This document shows positions 1-10,835 of a DNA stretch of 64,000 nucleotides, piece after piece. The stretch is from contig NC_092676.1 of assembly GCF_964355755.1 (NCBI RefSeq), forward strand, positions 29,833,871 through 29,897,870, given 5' to 3'. Position numbers and translations under genes: made by a program. Under the pieces are notes generated by a model. That model searched no databases, was not told the DNA's origin, and worked only from the letters and a program-made list of their open reading frames with translations. How positions within the stretch are numbered: position 1 is the first letter of the stretch; every line of letters begins with the position of its first letter. The stretch is from Antedon mediterranea. Taxonomy: Eukaryota > Echinodermata > Crinoidea > Comatulida > Antedonidae.

Positions 1-2967
1 ACTGTTATAGTGGCGTCTAGACGTACTGTTATAGTGGCGTCTAGACGTACTGTTATAGTGGCGTCTAGACGTACTGTTATAGTGGCGTCTAGACGTACTG
101 TTATAGTGGCATCTAGACGTACTGTTATAGTGGCGTCTTGACGTACTGTTATAGTGGCGTCTAGACGTACTGTTATAGTGGCGTCTAGACGTACTGTTAT
201 AGTGGCGTCTAGACGTACTGTTATAGTGGCGTCTAGAGGTACTGTTATAGTGGCGTCTAGACGTACTGTTATAGTGACGTCTAGACGTATTAATATTATT
301 ATAGTGACGTCTAGACGTATTGTTATAGTAACGTCTAGACGTATTGTTATATTGACGTCTAGACGTACTGTTATAGTGACGTCTAGACTTACTGTTAATA
401 GTGACATTTAGACGTCTGTTATAGTGACGTCTAGACGTACTGCTATAGTGACGTCTAGACGTACTGCTATAGTGACGTCTAGACGTACTGCTATGGTGAC
501 GTCTAGACGTACTGCTATGGTGACGTCTAGACGTACTGCTATAGTGGCGTCTAGACGTACTGCTATAGTGGCGTCTAGAAGTACTGTTATAGTGGCGTCT
601 AGACGTACTGTTATAGTGGCGTCTAGACGAACTGTTATAGTGGAGTCTAGACATACTGTTATAGTGGCGTCTAGACGTACTGTTATAGTGGCGTCTAGAC
701 GTACTGTTATAGTGGCGTCTAGACGTACTGTTATAGTGACGTCTAGACGTATTAATATTATTATAGTGACGTCTAGACGTATTGTTATAGTGACGTCTAG
801 ACGTACTGTTTATAGTGACGTCTAGACTTACTGTTATAGTGACATCTAGAGGTGTCTAGACGTACTGCTATAGTGGCGTCTAGACGTACTGCTATAGTGG
901 CGTCTTGACGTACTGCTATAGGGCGTCTAGACGTACTGCTATAGTGGCGTCTTGACGTACTGCTATAGTGGCGTCTAGACGTACTGTTATAGTGGCGTCT
1001 AGACGTACTGGTATAGTGGCGTCTAGACGTACTGGTATAGTGGCGTCTAGACGTACTGTTATAGTGGCGTCTAGACGTAGTGTTATAGTGGCGTCTAGAC
1101 GTAGTGTTATAGTGGCGTCTAGACGTACTTTTATAGTGGCGTCTAGACGTACTGTTATAGTGGCGTCTAGACGTACTGTTATAGTGGCGTCTAGACGTAC
1201 TGTTATAGTGGCGTCTAGAAGTACTGTTATAGTGGCGTCTAGACGTACTGTTATAGTGGCGTCTAGACGTACTGTTATAGTGGCGTCTAGACGTACTGTT
1301 ATAGTGGCGTCTAGACGTACTGTTATAGTGGCATCTAGACGTACTGTTATAGTGGCATCTTGACGTACTGTTATAGTGGCGTCTAGACGTACTGTTATAG
1401 TGGCGTCTAGACGTACTGTTATAGTGGCGTCTAGACGTACTGTTATAGTGGCGTCTAGAGGTACTGTTATAGTGGCGTCTAGACGTACTGTTATAGTGAC
1501 GTCTAGACGTATTAATATTATTATAGTGACGTCTAGACGTATTGTTATAGTAACGTCTAGACGTATTGTTATATTGACGTCTAGACGTACTGTTATAGTG
1601 ACGTCTAGACTTACTGTTAATAGTGACATCTAGACGTCTGTTATAGTGACGTCTAGACGTACTGCTATAGTGACGTCTAGACGTACTGCTATAGTGACGT
1701 CTAGACGTACTGCTATGGTGACGTCTAGACGTACTGCTATGGTGACGTCTAGACGTACTTCTATAGTGGCGTCTATGACGTACTGCTATAGTGGCGTCTA
1801 GAAGTACTGTTATAGTGGCGTCTAGACGTACTGTTATAGTGGCGTCTAGACGAACTGTTATAGTGGAGTCTAGACATACTGTTATAGTGGCGTCTAGACG
1901 TACTGTTATAGTGGCGTCTAGACGTACTGTTATAGTGCCGTCTAGACGTATTGTTATAGTGACGTCTAGACCTATTGTTATAGTGAGGTCTAGACGTATT
2001 GTTATAGTGACGTCTAGACGTATTGTTATAGTGACGTCTAGACGTATTGTTATAGTGACGTCTAGACGTATTATTATAGTGACGTCTAGACGTATTGTTA
2101 TAGTAACGTCTAGACGTACTGTTATAGTGACGTCTAGACGTACTGTTATAGTGACGTCTAGACGTACTGTTATAGTGACGTCTAGACGTACTGTTATAGT
2201 GGCGTCTAGACGTACTGTTATAGTGGCGTCTAGACGTACTGTTATAGTGGCGTCTAGAGGTACTGTTATAGTGGCGTCTAGACGTACTGTTATAGTGACG
2301 TCTAGACGTATTAATATTATTATAGTGACGTCTAGACGTATTGTTATAGTGACGTCTAGACGTACTGTTTATAGTGACGTCTAGACTTACTGTTATAGTG
2401 ACATCTAGACGTACTGTTATAGTGACGTCTAGACGTACTGCTATAGTGACGTCTAGACGTACTGCTATAGTGACGTCTAGACGTACTGCTATAGTGACGT
2501 CTAGACGTACTGCTATGGTGACGTCTAGACGTACTGCTATAGTGCCGTCTAGACGTACTGCTATAGTGGCGTCTAGATGTACTGCTATAGTGGCGTCTAG
2601 ACGTACTGCTATAGTGGCGTCTAGACGTACTGCTATAGTGGCGTCTTGACGTACTGCTATAGGGCGTCTAGACGTACTGCTATAGTGGCGTCTTGACGTA
2701 CTGCTATAGTGGCGTCTAGACGTACTGTTATAGTGGCGTCTAGACGTACTGGTATAGTGGCGTCTAGACGTACTGGTATAGTGGCGTCTAGACGTACTGT
2801 TATAGTGGCGTCTTGACGTAGTGTTATAGTGGCGTCTAGACGTAGTGTTATAGTGGCGTCTAGACGTACTTTTATAGTGGCGTCTAGACGTAGTGTTATA
2901 GTGACGTCTAGACGTACTGTTATAGTGACGTCTAGACGTACTGTTATAGTGATGTCTAGACGTACTG

Positions 2968-3164
2968 TTATAATAATAATAATAAGATTCTTATAGCGCA
3001 CATACCACTCCAGAGTGCTCAAGGCGCATTTAAAAATAAAAAAGAAATAAATCATACAAATTCCTGACAAATAAAATGCAATTTCTTTGGAGGGTCCCCA
3101 TCCGTTGTCGTTCTATCGCGGTCCCGGACCCCAACCCTACCTACGTCTAGGCGTACTGTTATAG
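2968..3164. repeat. Non-satellite island in the array, copy 1
   Basis: A (TAA)n run is followed by about 170 bp of unrelated sequence (TTCTTATAGCGCACATACCA, a short A-rich stretch, then a GC-rich GGTCCCGGACCCC segment), after which the 24-bp array resumes. It resembles an interspersed repeat with a microsatellite end; a similar TTCTTATATAGTGCTTATTG start occurs at about 13633. The identical island at 3967 shows it was copied with surrounding satellite. Confidence 0.85.
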
Positions 3165-3966
3165 TGACGTTTAGACGTACTGCTATAGTGACTGCTATAG
3201 TGGCGTCTAGACGTACTGCTATAGTGGCGTCTAGACGTACTGCTGTAGTGGCGTCTAGACGTACTGCTGTAGTGGCGTCTAGACGTACTGCTGTAGTGGC
3301 GTCTAGACGTACTGTTGTAGTGGCGTCTAGACGTACCGTTGTAGTGACGTCTAGACGTACCGTTGTAGTGACGTCTAGACGTACCGTTGTAGTGACGTCT
3401 AGACGTACTGTTGTTATAGTGACGTCTAGACGTATTATTATAGTGAAGTCTAGACGTATTATTATAGTGACGTCTAGACGTATTATTATAGTAACGTCTA
3501 GACGTATTGTTATAGTGAGGTCTAGACGTATTGTTATAGTGACTTCTAGACGTATTGTTATAGTGACGTCTAGACGTATTGTTATAGTGATGTCTAGACG
3601 TATTGTTATAGTGACGTCTAGACGTATTGTTATAGTGACGTCTAGACGTATTGTTATAGTGACGTCTAGACGTATTGTTATAGTGACGTCTAGACGTATT
3701 ACTATTATTATAGTGACGTCTAGACGTACTGTTATAGTGACGTCTAGACGTACTGTTATAGTGACGTCTAGACGTACTGTTATATTGAAGTCTAGACGTA
3801 CTGTTATAGTGACGTCTAGACGTATTGTTATAGTGACGTCTAGACGTATTATTATAGTGACGTCTAGACGTATTGTTATACAGTAGTGAAGTCTAGACGT
3901 ATTGTTATAGTGACGTCTAGACGTATTGTTATAGTGACGTCTAGACGTATTTTGTTATAGTGACTG

Positions 3967-4164
3967 TTATAATAATAATAATAAGATTCTTATAGCGCAC
4001 ATACCACTCCAGAGTGCTCAAGGCGCATTTAAAAATAAAAAAGAAATAAATCATACAAATTCCTGACAAATAAAATGCAATTTCTTTGGAGGGTCCCCAT
4101 CCGTTGTCGTTCTATCGCGGTCCCGGACCCCAACCCTACCTACGTCTAGGCGTACTGTTATAGT
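3967..4164. repeat. Non-satellite island in the array, copy 2
   Basis: By eye this is an identical copy of the 2968-3164 island, offset by about 998 bp, including the GC-rich end and the variant junction unit GTCTAGGCGTACTG. It marks a higher-order duplication of satellite plus island, not an independent insertion. Confidence 0.85.
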
Positions 4165-6739
4165 GACGTCTAGACGTACTGCTATAGTGACGTCTAGACG
4201 TACTGCTATAGTGACGTCTAGACGTACTGCTATAGTGGCGTCTAGACGTACTGCTATAGTGGCGTCTAGACGTACTGCTATAGTGGCGTCTAGACGTACT
4301 GCTGTAGTGGCGTCTAGACGTACTGCTGTAGTGGCGTCTAGACGTACTGCTGTAGTGGCGTCTAGACGTACTGTTGTAGTGGCGTCTAGACGTACCGTTG
4401 TAGTGACGTCTAGACGTACCGTTGTAGTGACGTCTAGACGTACCGTTGTAGTGACGTCTAGACGTACCGTTGTAGTGACGTCTAGACGTACTGTTGTTAT
4501 AGTGACGTCTAGACGTACCGTTGTAGTGACGTCTAGACGTACCGTTGTAGTGACGTCTAGACGTACCGTTGTAGTGACGTCTAGACGTACTGTTGTTATA
4601 GTGACGTCTAGACGTACCGTTGTAGTGACGTCTAGACGTACCGTTGTAGTGACGTCTAGACGTACCGTTGTAGTGACGTCTAGACGTACCGTTGTAGTGA
4701 CATCCAGACGTACCGTTATAGTGACGTCTAGACGTACCGCTATAGTGACGTCTAGACGTACTGCTATAGTGACGTCTAGACGTACTGCTATAGTGACGTC
4801 TAGACGTACTGCTATAGTGGCGTCTAGACGTACTGCTATAGTGGCGTCTAGACGTACTGCTATATAGTGGCGTCTAGACGTACTGTTGTAGTGACGTCTA
4901 GACGTACCGTTGTAGTGACGTCTAGACGTACCGTTGTAGTGATGTCTAGACGTACTGTTGTTATAGTGACGTCTAGACGTACCGTTGTAGTGACGTCTAG
5001 ACGTACCGTTGTAGTGACGTCTAGGCGTACCGTTGTAGTGACGTCTAGACGTACCGTTGTAGTGATGTCTAGACGTACCGTTGTAGTGACGTCTAGACGT
5101 ACCGTTGTAGTGACGTCTAGACATATTATTATGGTGATGTCTAGACGTATTATTATAGTGACGTCTAGACGTATTATTATAGTGACGTCTAGACGTATTA
5201 TTATAGTGACGTCTAGACGTATTATTATAGTAACGTCTAGACGTATTGTTATAGTGAGGTCTAGACGTATTGTTATAGTGACTTCTAGACGTATTGTTAT
5301 AGTGACGTCTAGACGTATTGTTATAGTGATGTCTAGACGTATTGTTATAGTGACGTCTAGACGTATTGTTATAGTGACGTCTAGACGTATTGTTATAGTG
5401 ACGTCTAGACGTATTACTATTATTATAGTGACGTCTAGACGTACTGTTATAGTGACGTCTAGACGTACTGTTATAGTGACGTCTAGACGTACTGTTATAT
5501 TGAAGTCTAGACGTACTGTTATAGTGACGTCTAGACGTATTGTTATAGTGACGTCTAGACGTATTATTATAGTGACGTCTAGACGTATTGTTATACAGTA
5601 GTGAAGTCTAGACGTATTGTTATAGTGACGTCTAGACGTATTGTTATAGTGACGTCTAGACGTATTTTGTTATAGTGACGTCTAGATGTACTGTTATAGT
5701 GACGTCTAAACGTACTGTTATAGTGACGTCTAGACGTACTGTTATAGTGACGTCTAGACGTACTGTTATAGTGACGTCTAGACATATTACTATTATTATA
5801 GTGACGTCTAGACGTATTGTTATAGTGACGTCTAGACGTATTGTTATAGTGACGTCTAGACGTATTATTATAGTGACGTCTAGACGTATTGTTATAGTGA
5901 GGTCTAGACGTATTGTTATAGTGACGTCTAGACGTATTGTTATAGTGACGTCTAGACGTACTGTTATAGTGACGTCTAGACGTACTGTAATATTGAAGTC
6001 TAGACGTACTGTTATAGTGACGTATTGTTATAGTGACGTCTAGACGTATTATTATTGTGACGTCTAGACGTATTGTTATACTGTAGTGAGGTCTAGACGT
6101 ATTGTTATAGTGACGTCTAGACGTATTGTTATAGTGACGTCTAGACGTATTGTTATAGTGACGTCTAGACGTACTGTTATAGTGACGTCTAGACGTACTG
6201 TTATAGTGACGTCTAGACGTACTGTTATAGTGACGTCTAGACGTACTGTTATAGTGACGTCTAGACGTACTGTTATAGTGACGTCTAGACGTACTGTTAT
6301 AGTGACGTCTAGACGTACTGTTATAGTGACGTCTAGACGTATTACTATTATTATAGTGACGTCTAGACGTATTGTTATAGTGACGTCTAGACGTATTGTT
6401 ATAGTGACGTCTAGACCTATTGTTATAGTGAGGTCTAGACGTATTGTTATAGTGACGTCTAGACGTATTGTTATAGTGACGTCTAGACGTATTGTTATAG
6501 TGACGTCTAGACGTATTATTATAGTGACGTCTAGACGTATTGTTATAGTAACGTCTAGACGTACTGTTATAGTGACGTCTAGACGTACTGTTATAGTGAC
6601 GTCTAGACGTACTGTTATAGTGACGTCTAGACGTACTGTTATAGTGGCGTCTAGACGTACTGTTATAGTGGCGTCTAGACGTACTGTTATAGTGGCGTCT
6701 AGACGTACTGTTATAGTGGTGTCTAGACGTACTGTTATT

Positions 6740-8825
6740 TAAAATTATAAAATGCGAACAATCAAATCAAAGTGCTCTAGTAACTATCGGTTGGCTTTTC
6801 TCAGTTATATTAGCTGGGGTTCGAATCTGTATGCATTTAAAAAAATAAATATATAATTTTTTTCTTTTATTTTTAAAGAGAGATATTTAGAGTCAAAATA
6901 ATTTAGGATAATAAATGTAAACGATTAACAACATCAAAATTCAAGAGTGTGGCCTGTTGACCGCCGCGAATGACCAACAATTTAATGTTAGAAAAAAGGG
7001 AATTATAACTCTCTTCGTTACGTGTTTAGAAAAGAATTTATATCTCCTCATTGGTATGTCGGCGTTGTTATGCATATGAGTCTGTGCAGGTGTAGTGGGA
7101 AAGATGGTCAACACGCCACACTGTTAACATTTACAACATCAAAAAACGGGTGGCGAAAGCCACAGAAAAATAAAAGATGTTGGTGTGCTCTTCCCGCCTC
7201 AGCCCTAAGGCCAATTGAAGCCAAATGTACTCCTTCATGTTTTAGTATTCTTGGGCGGGCTTCTTTTCTAGATGGACTTCTTTTCGAGATTACTTTCAAA
7301 TTAAATGAGGGGATCTGCTAGGTTCCTGCCCGGAGAAAATGTTTTTTTACAAGATTTGAAAAATCTTCTAATGTAAAGATCAACAACATCAACATTCAAC
7401 AGTGTGGCCATGGCATGTTGACCGCAATGAGTAACAACACCATCTTTCCCACTACACCTGCACCAACTCATTTGCATAATAACGCACGGCATACCAACTG
7501 TTTGTATAGGAGGTAGCAATCAATGGGTTGGTTGTTGGATGGCCAGGCTTGTTCAGGCGACTGAGCTAACTGATCATTTTGGTTTTATCAATATTTATGC
7601 CTAGGCAAGTGGACCTTAAATCATAAACAAAAGTGTATGGCATTCAGTTTCCATTAAATAGACACCATAACACCCATGTTCCTCATTTGTTTAGTATGGG
7701 TACGGTGGCTTCTTTTTAACGGATAAGCTTCTATTCCACATGGGGTTCTTTTCAAGATTACTTTTGTAAACTAAAGGAGGGGAGTTTCTCGATTCCCGCC
7801 CGGAAAATTGTATCTTGACATGATTTGAATTTCTAATAAAGATTAACAAAATCAAAATTTAACTTTTAAAATTAATTTTGTGGCGTGTTACACCTGCACA
7901 AACTCATTTGCATAACAACGCAGGGCTTACCAAACTGTTTAAAATAGCTACAAGGTCCTCAGAAATGATACCTATAGTATTTTGAAACATGATATAAGAG
8001 TCTTCACTAATGATTGGGGCTGAGCAAAGACAATTTTGAAACAATATTTATTGAAATATGAAATTAAATATTAAGTCTCCAGTTAAGCTCACTATGGTTG
8101 GGGCAGAGCTAAGAATGAAAGCTTAGTCCCCGGAAATTATGAAACGAAATATAAAAGTCTTCAGGACCAGCCATACAATGGTGATTGTTTCCCAAGTGTG
8201 AGACATGCAATGCACGCGGCCCTGACGGTAATTCAACAAAACGAAATTATGAAATACAAACAGAGCTAGCACAGAAAGGCCTACTTACTAATTTTAATAT
8301 TTCTATAATTTAGAAAACAATTAGATTTATCATATCACCTTTGATAATTATAATGTTAAATTTCAACTATCCAGATGCGAATTTTAGGTTGGGTTTTTAA
8401 AAACTTGACTTCATATGCTTCAATTTCGAAGATCTGCTTAAAACATATTTATTTATTTATTCTACTATAAACTTTTATTTACAACATAATATTAGTAGGC
8501 CTACAATACAATATCTTGCATGAAACGGATATTTAAAAGTACACTATAATGTGTAACGGTAGAATTACAATTCTAATGTAAAAGATTAACAAAATAAAAA
8601 TTGAACAGTGTTGTGCGTTGATCGCGAATAACTAACAATACCATCTTTCCCACAGCACATGTGCACACTCATTTGCATAACAAACGCACGGCATACCAAA
8701 CTACGATGAGATAAAATTAATTCTCTTCTAAACACGTAACGCAGAGAATTAATTCTCTTTTTTTACATTAAAATAAATTGAGGGCGCTAAACATAATATT
8801 TAAACCATCAAAGCAGTTGGCGAGA
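6740..8825. repeat. Intergenic cluster of interspersed repeat fragments
   Basis: No gene is seen here. The block holds several degenerate copies of one or more mobile repeats. A segment at about 7011-7108 (TTACGTGTTTAGAAAAGAAT to GTGGGAAAGATGGT) recurs inverted at 8639-8745, and its CATCTTTCCCAC...CTCATTTGCATAA part recurs at 7440-7500 and, partly, at 7888-7930. A stretch at about 7165-7215 matches the body of the SINE at 8828-9087, and 7557-7588 matches the SINE's tRNA-like 5' end, so 7160-7590 may be an older, interrupted SINE copy. A B-box-like GGTTCGAATCT lies near 6820. Short open frames here are repeat shadows. Confidence 0.6.
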
Positions 8826-8827
8826 GC

Positions 8828-9087
8828 AAAAAAAAAAGATGGTAAATGTGCTCTCCCTGCCTCAGCACTAAGGCCCTGCCACAGCCTTTTGGGGTCCTTT
8901 CCACCACATCACCAGATGCATTGATGTTCTCGCCTCATGATTTGTGGTGGAAATGGGGACGTATGATCTGTGAACCCCAAACACAGTGGCTCGCATAGCC
9001 TTAACTCTATTCCACCGACCAGCGTGGGAATCGAACCCACGACATACGTGTGTTAACACGACGCTCAGACGACTGAGCTAACTGATC
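8828..9087 (-). mobile_element. tRNA-derived SINE
   Basis: On the minus strand 9087-9016 folds as a tRNA. The 7-bp acceptor stem GATCAGT/GCTGGTC pairs with two wobbles, the A box TAGCTCAGTCG and B box GGTTCGATTCC match the Pol III consensus exactly, and the T stem GTGGG/CCCAC is perfect. The anticodon arm is degenerate (AAC-like loop, short stem), so a functional tRNA is unlikely. About 170 nt of non-tRNA body follow, then a run of ten T at about 8830, a plausible Pol III terminator. Fragments of the same element lie at 7160-7590. Known: this is the usual architecture of tRNA-headed SINEs. Family assignment would need a repeat-library search. Confidence 0.75.
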
Positions 9088-9159
9088 ATTTTGGTTTTAG
9101 CAAGGTTAATAGGATATTTATGACGTAATGATGAATTACGTAATACACAGTCATGTTTC

Positions 9160-9260
9160 AGTTTGTGGTTCAACGGGTAATGCTCAGTTTTGAGTGCTAT
9201 CAGCTCGGGTTCGAACCTCGACATTAATATATATATATTTTTTTTAATATTGTTTTTTTT
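9160..9260 (+). mobile_element. Second tRNA-like SINE head
   Basis: An A box TGGTTCAACGG (9166-9176) and a B box GGTTCGAACCT (9208-9218) lie 31 nt apart, as in tRNA promoters, and are followed by a TA repeat and long T runs. The head differs from the 8828-9087 element, so it is a second family or a distant copy. No convincing acceptor stem was found. Confidence 0.5.
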
Positions 9261-9334
9261 TTAAATAGAGATATGTGACACTGTATTGTCGAACATTTAC
9301 GGTACCATACCGGTAGGTATTCAAATATGCTTAA

Positions 9335-9740
9335 TACGGAAAGATATTAAAATTCAGTGACTTATTTCTATTTTATATCACTGTGCTCCATGCCACTGGC
9401 TCCAAGTTGGGTCCACTTGAGCAGAGTGTATTAACATACGAAAAGATATTAAAATTCCGTGAATTATTTTTATTTTATATCACTGTGCTCGTCTGGTGCC
9501 AAATTGGGTACACTTGAGTACATTGTATTACAATACGAAAAGATATTACAATTCAGTGACTTATTTCTATTTTATATATCACTGTGCTCCACTGACGCCA
9601 AGTTGGGTCCACTTGAGCACAGTGTATTAAAATACGAAAAGATACTGTATTAACATTCAGTGACTTATTTCTATTTTATATCAATGTGCTTCCCTGGTAC
9701 CAAATTGGGTCCACTTGAGCACAGTGTATTAAAATACTGG
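9335..9740. repeat. ~100-bp tandem repeat, four copies
   Basis: About four copies of a ~98-102 bp unit: AAAGATATTAAAATTCAGTG, then TTATTTCTATTTTATATCAC, TGTGCTC, and TTGGGTCCACTTGAGCACAG. Copies diverge by substitutions and small indels. It lies in intergenic DNA with no associated gene. Confidence 0.85.
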
Positions 9741-10835
9741 TGCTAAATTTGAGTTACCGTAGTACTATTTCTATTTCGGAAGTAAATAAAGGCATAAATG
9801 GCGCTCCGTAGAAGTAGAGAATGCTCTGAATATATATTACCACCTCCACACACAGTAGTGTGACCACATCGTTTTTGTTGAGAGAATTTCTGGTGGTAAG
9901 AAGCGTGCTAGTGGTACGGTAGTAAAAGAAACAATTATACATTGACAGGTAGATCTAGAAATGTTATGCTTTGTTTCGAGATTGTTTATATTTAATATAG
10001 ATTATAATAAAAAATACTACAAACATCATTCTATTAGCCTACCAAAAAGGCCTTTAGGCTAGGCCTCCTACTAGTAGCCTAGCTAGGCCTATGCTAGGCT
10101 AGTAGTAGTAGTACTAGGCCTAGGCCTAGTAGTCTGAGTAGTTAGTAGTATAGTTACTACTAGCAGGCTAAACCCTATAAAGCCTAGCTCATCATGTGCA
10201 AAAAAAGAGTATAGGGCCTAAACTAAGCCTATATTTAATATTACTAGCTAATACCAATAGACTTGAAATAGCCTAGTTTAGGGTGGATACTAGGCTAGTA
10301 TAGAGGGGATAGCCCTAGAAATACGGTAGACATAAAAAATATAGGCCTACTGTATGTGACATGTAGGCCTATATTTTTGTAAAAAATATTTTAAGACGAA
10401 TAAAACGTGATTTAATTAATTTGAAGTGAGGGTATGGGAGAGATATTGTATACATTTTACTAATATTATTTTATTTTCTTTGATAACCTTATGGCAATAC
10501 TATATTTATATGAAATCGTGCAGGAAATAATGTATGAAACTTTCCAGGAAATTTTACAATAGCTGTTGTTTGTTCTTCGTTATCTTTTTGCTTTCAAGTT
10601 TGAGGAAATGCTAATAATTTAACAAACTTGAATAAACAAAGAGATTTGATATATTTTTTATTATTTAAATAAATAATTATATTTTGAATTTGTTTTGATG
10701 ACACAATTCAATATGTTAAATTGAAAGTTCTCTAAAATTTTACTTAATTTCAGCAGTCACCTAAGTGATCAAAGTACGGACTAATCCATTGGTAGATGTT
10801 AAGTTGAGTAACATTTACAAGAAGAGTCACACATC
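9741..10835. other. Intergenic, TAGGCCTA/CTAG-rich upstream region of AGPAT
   Basis: No gene is supported. From about 10035 to 10380 the sequence is dominated by overlapping palindromic words (TAGGCCTA, CCTAGG, CTAG, AGTAGTAGTA). The same style recurs upstream of TTLL2 (26020-26110), downstream of it (28940-29055), in the TRIM 5' intron (23915-23950) and upstream of CEP57 (56100-56480), so it is a genome-wide composition feature. The AGPAT 5'UTR probably begins in the last few hundred bases; no TATA box was recognised. Confidence 0.5.

Larger units (their letters stand above)
1..6738. repeat. 24-bp satellite/minisatellite array
   Basis: The whole interval is built from a 24-bp unit, typically GTCTAGACGTACTGTTATAG followed by TGGC or TGAC. 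Each unit is centred on TCTAGA, and in the TGAC variants the 12-bp core ACGTCTAGACGT is a perfect palindrome. Subfamilies occur in blocks (CTGTTATAG, CTGCTATAG, CCGTTGTAG, TTGTTATAG, plus longer units with an ATTAATATTATT insertion). Larger duplications are visible: about 290-410 recurs at 1512-1632 (offset 1222), and 3481-3895 recurs near 5196-5610 (offset 1715). Because 24 is divisible by 3, long open frames exist on both strands; I regard them as non-coding. The array is truncated by the left window edge and ends at about 6738. Confidence 0.97.

Noticed and set aside
154-6742. Many long open frames (up to 357 codons) on both strands with SRRTVIVA- or VRLDATIT-like repeats
   Set aside because: They arise because the 24-bp satellite unit is divisible by 3 and lacks stops in several frames. 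No start context, splice structure or domain is present.
7022-7321. 99-codon plus-strand frame near 7 kb
   Set aside because: Composed of interspersed repeat fragments that recur inverted nearby; no domain.
9016-9087. Functional tRNA-Val (AAC)
   Set aside because: Acceptor and T stems pair, but the anticodon stem does not and the sequence continues into a SINE body; better called tRNA-derived SINE.
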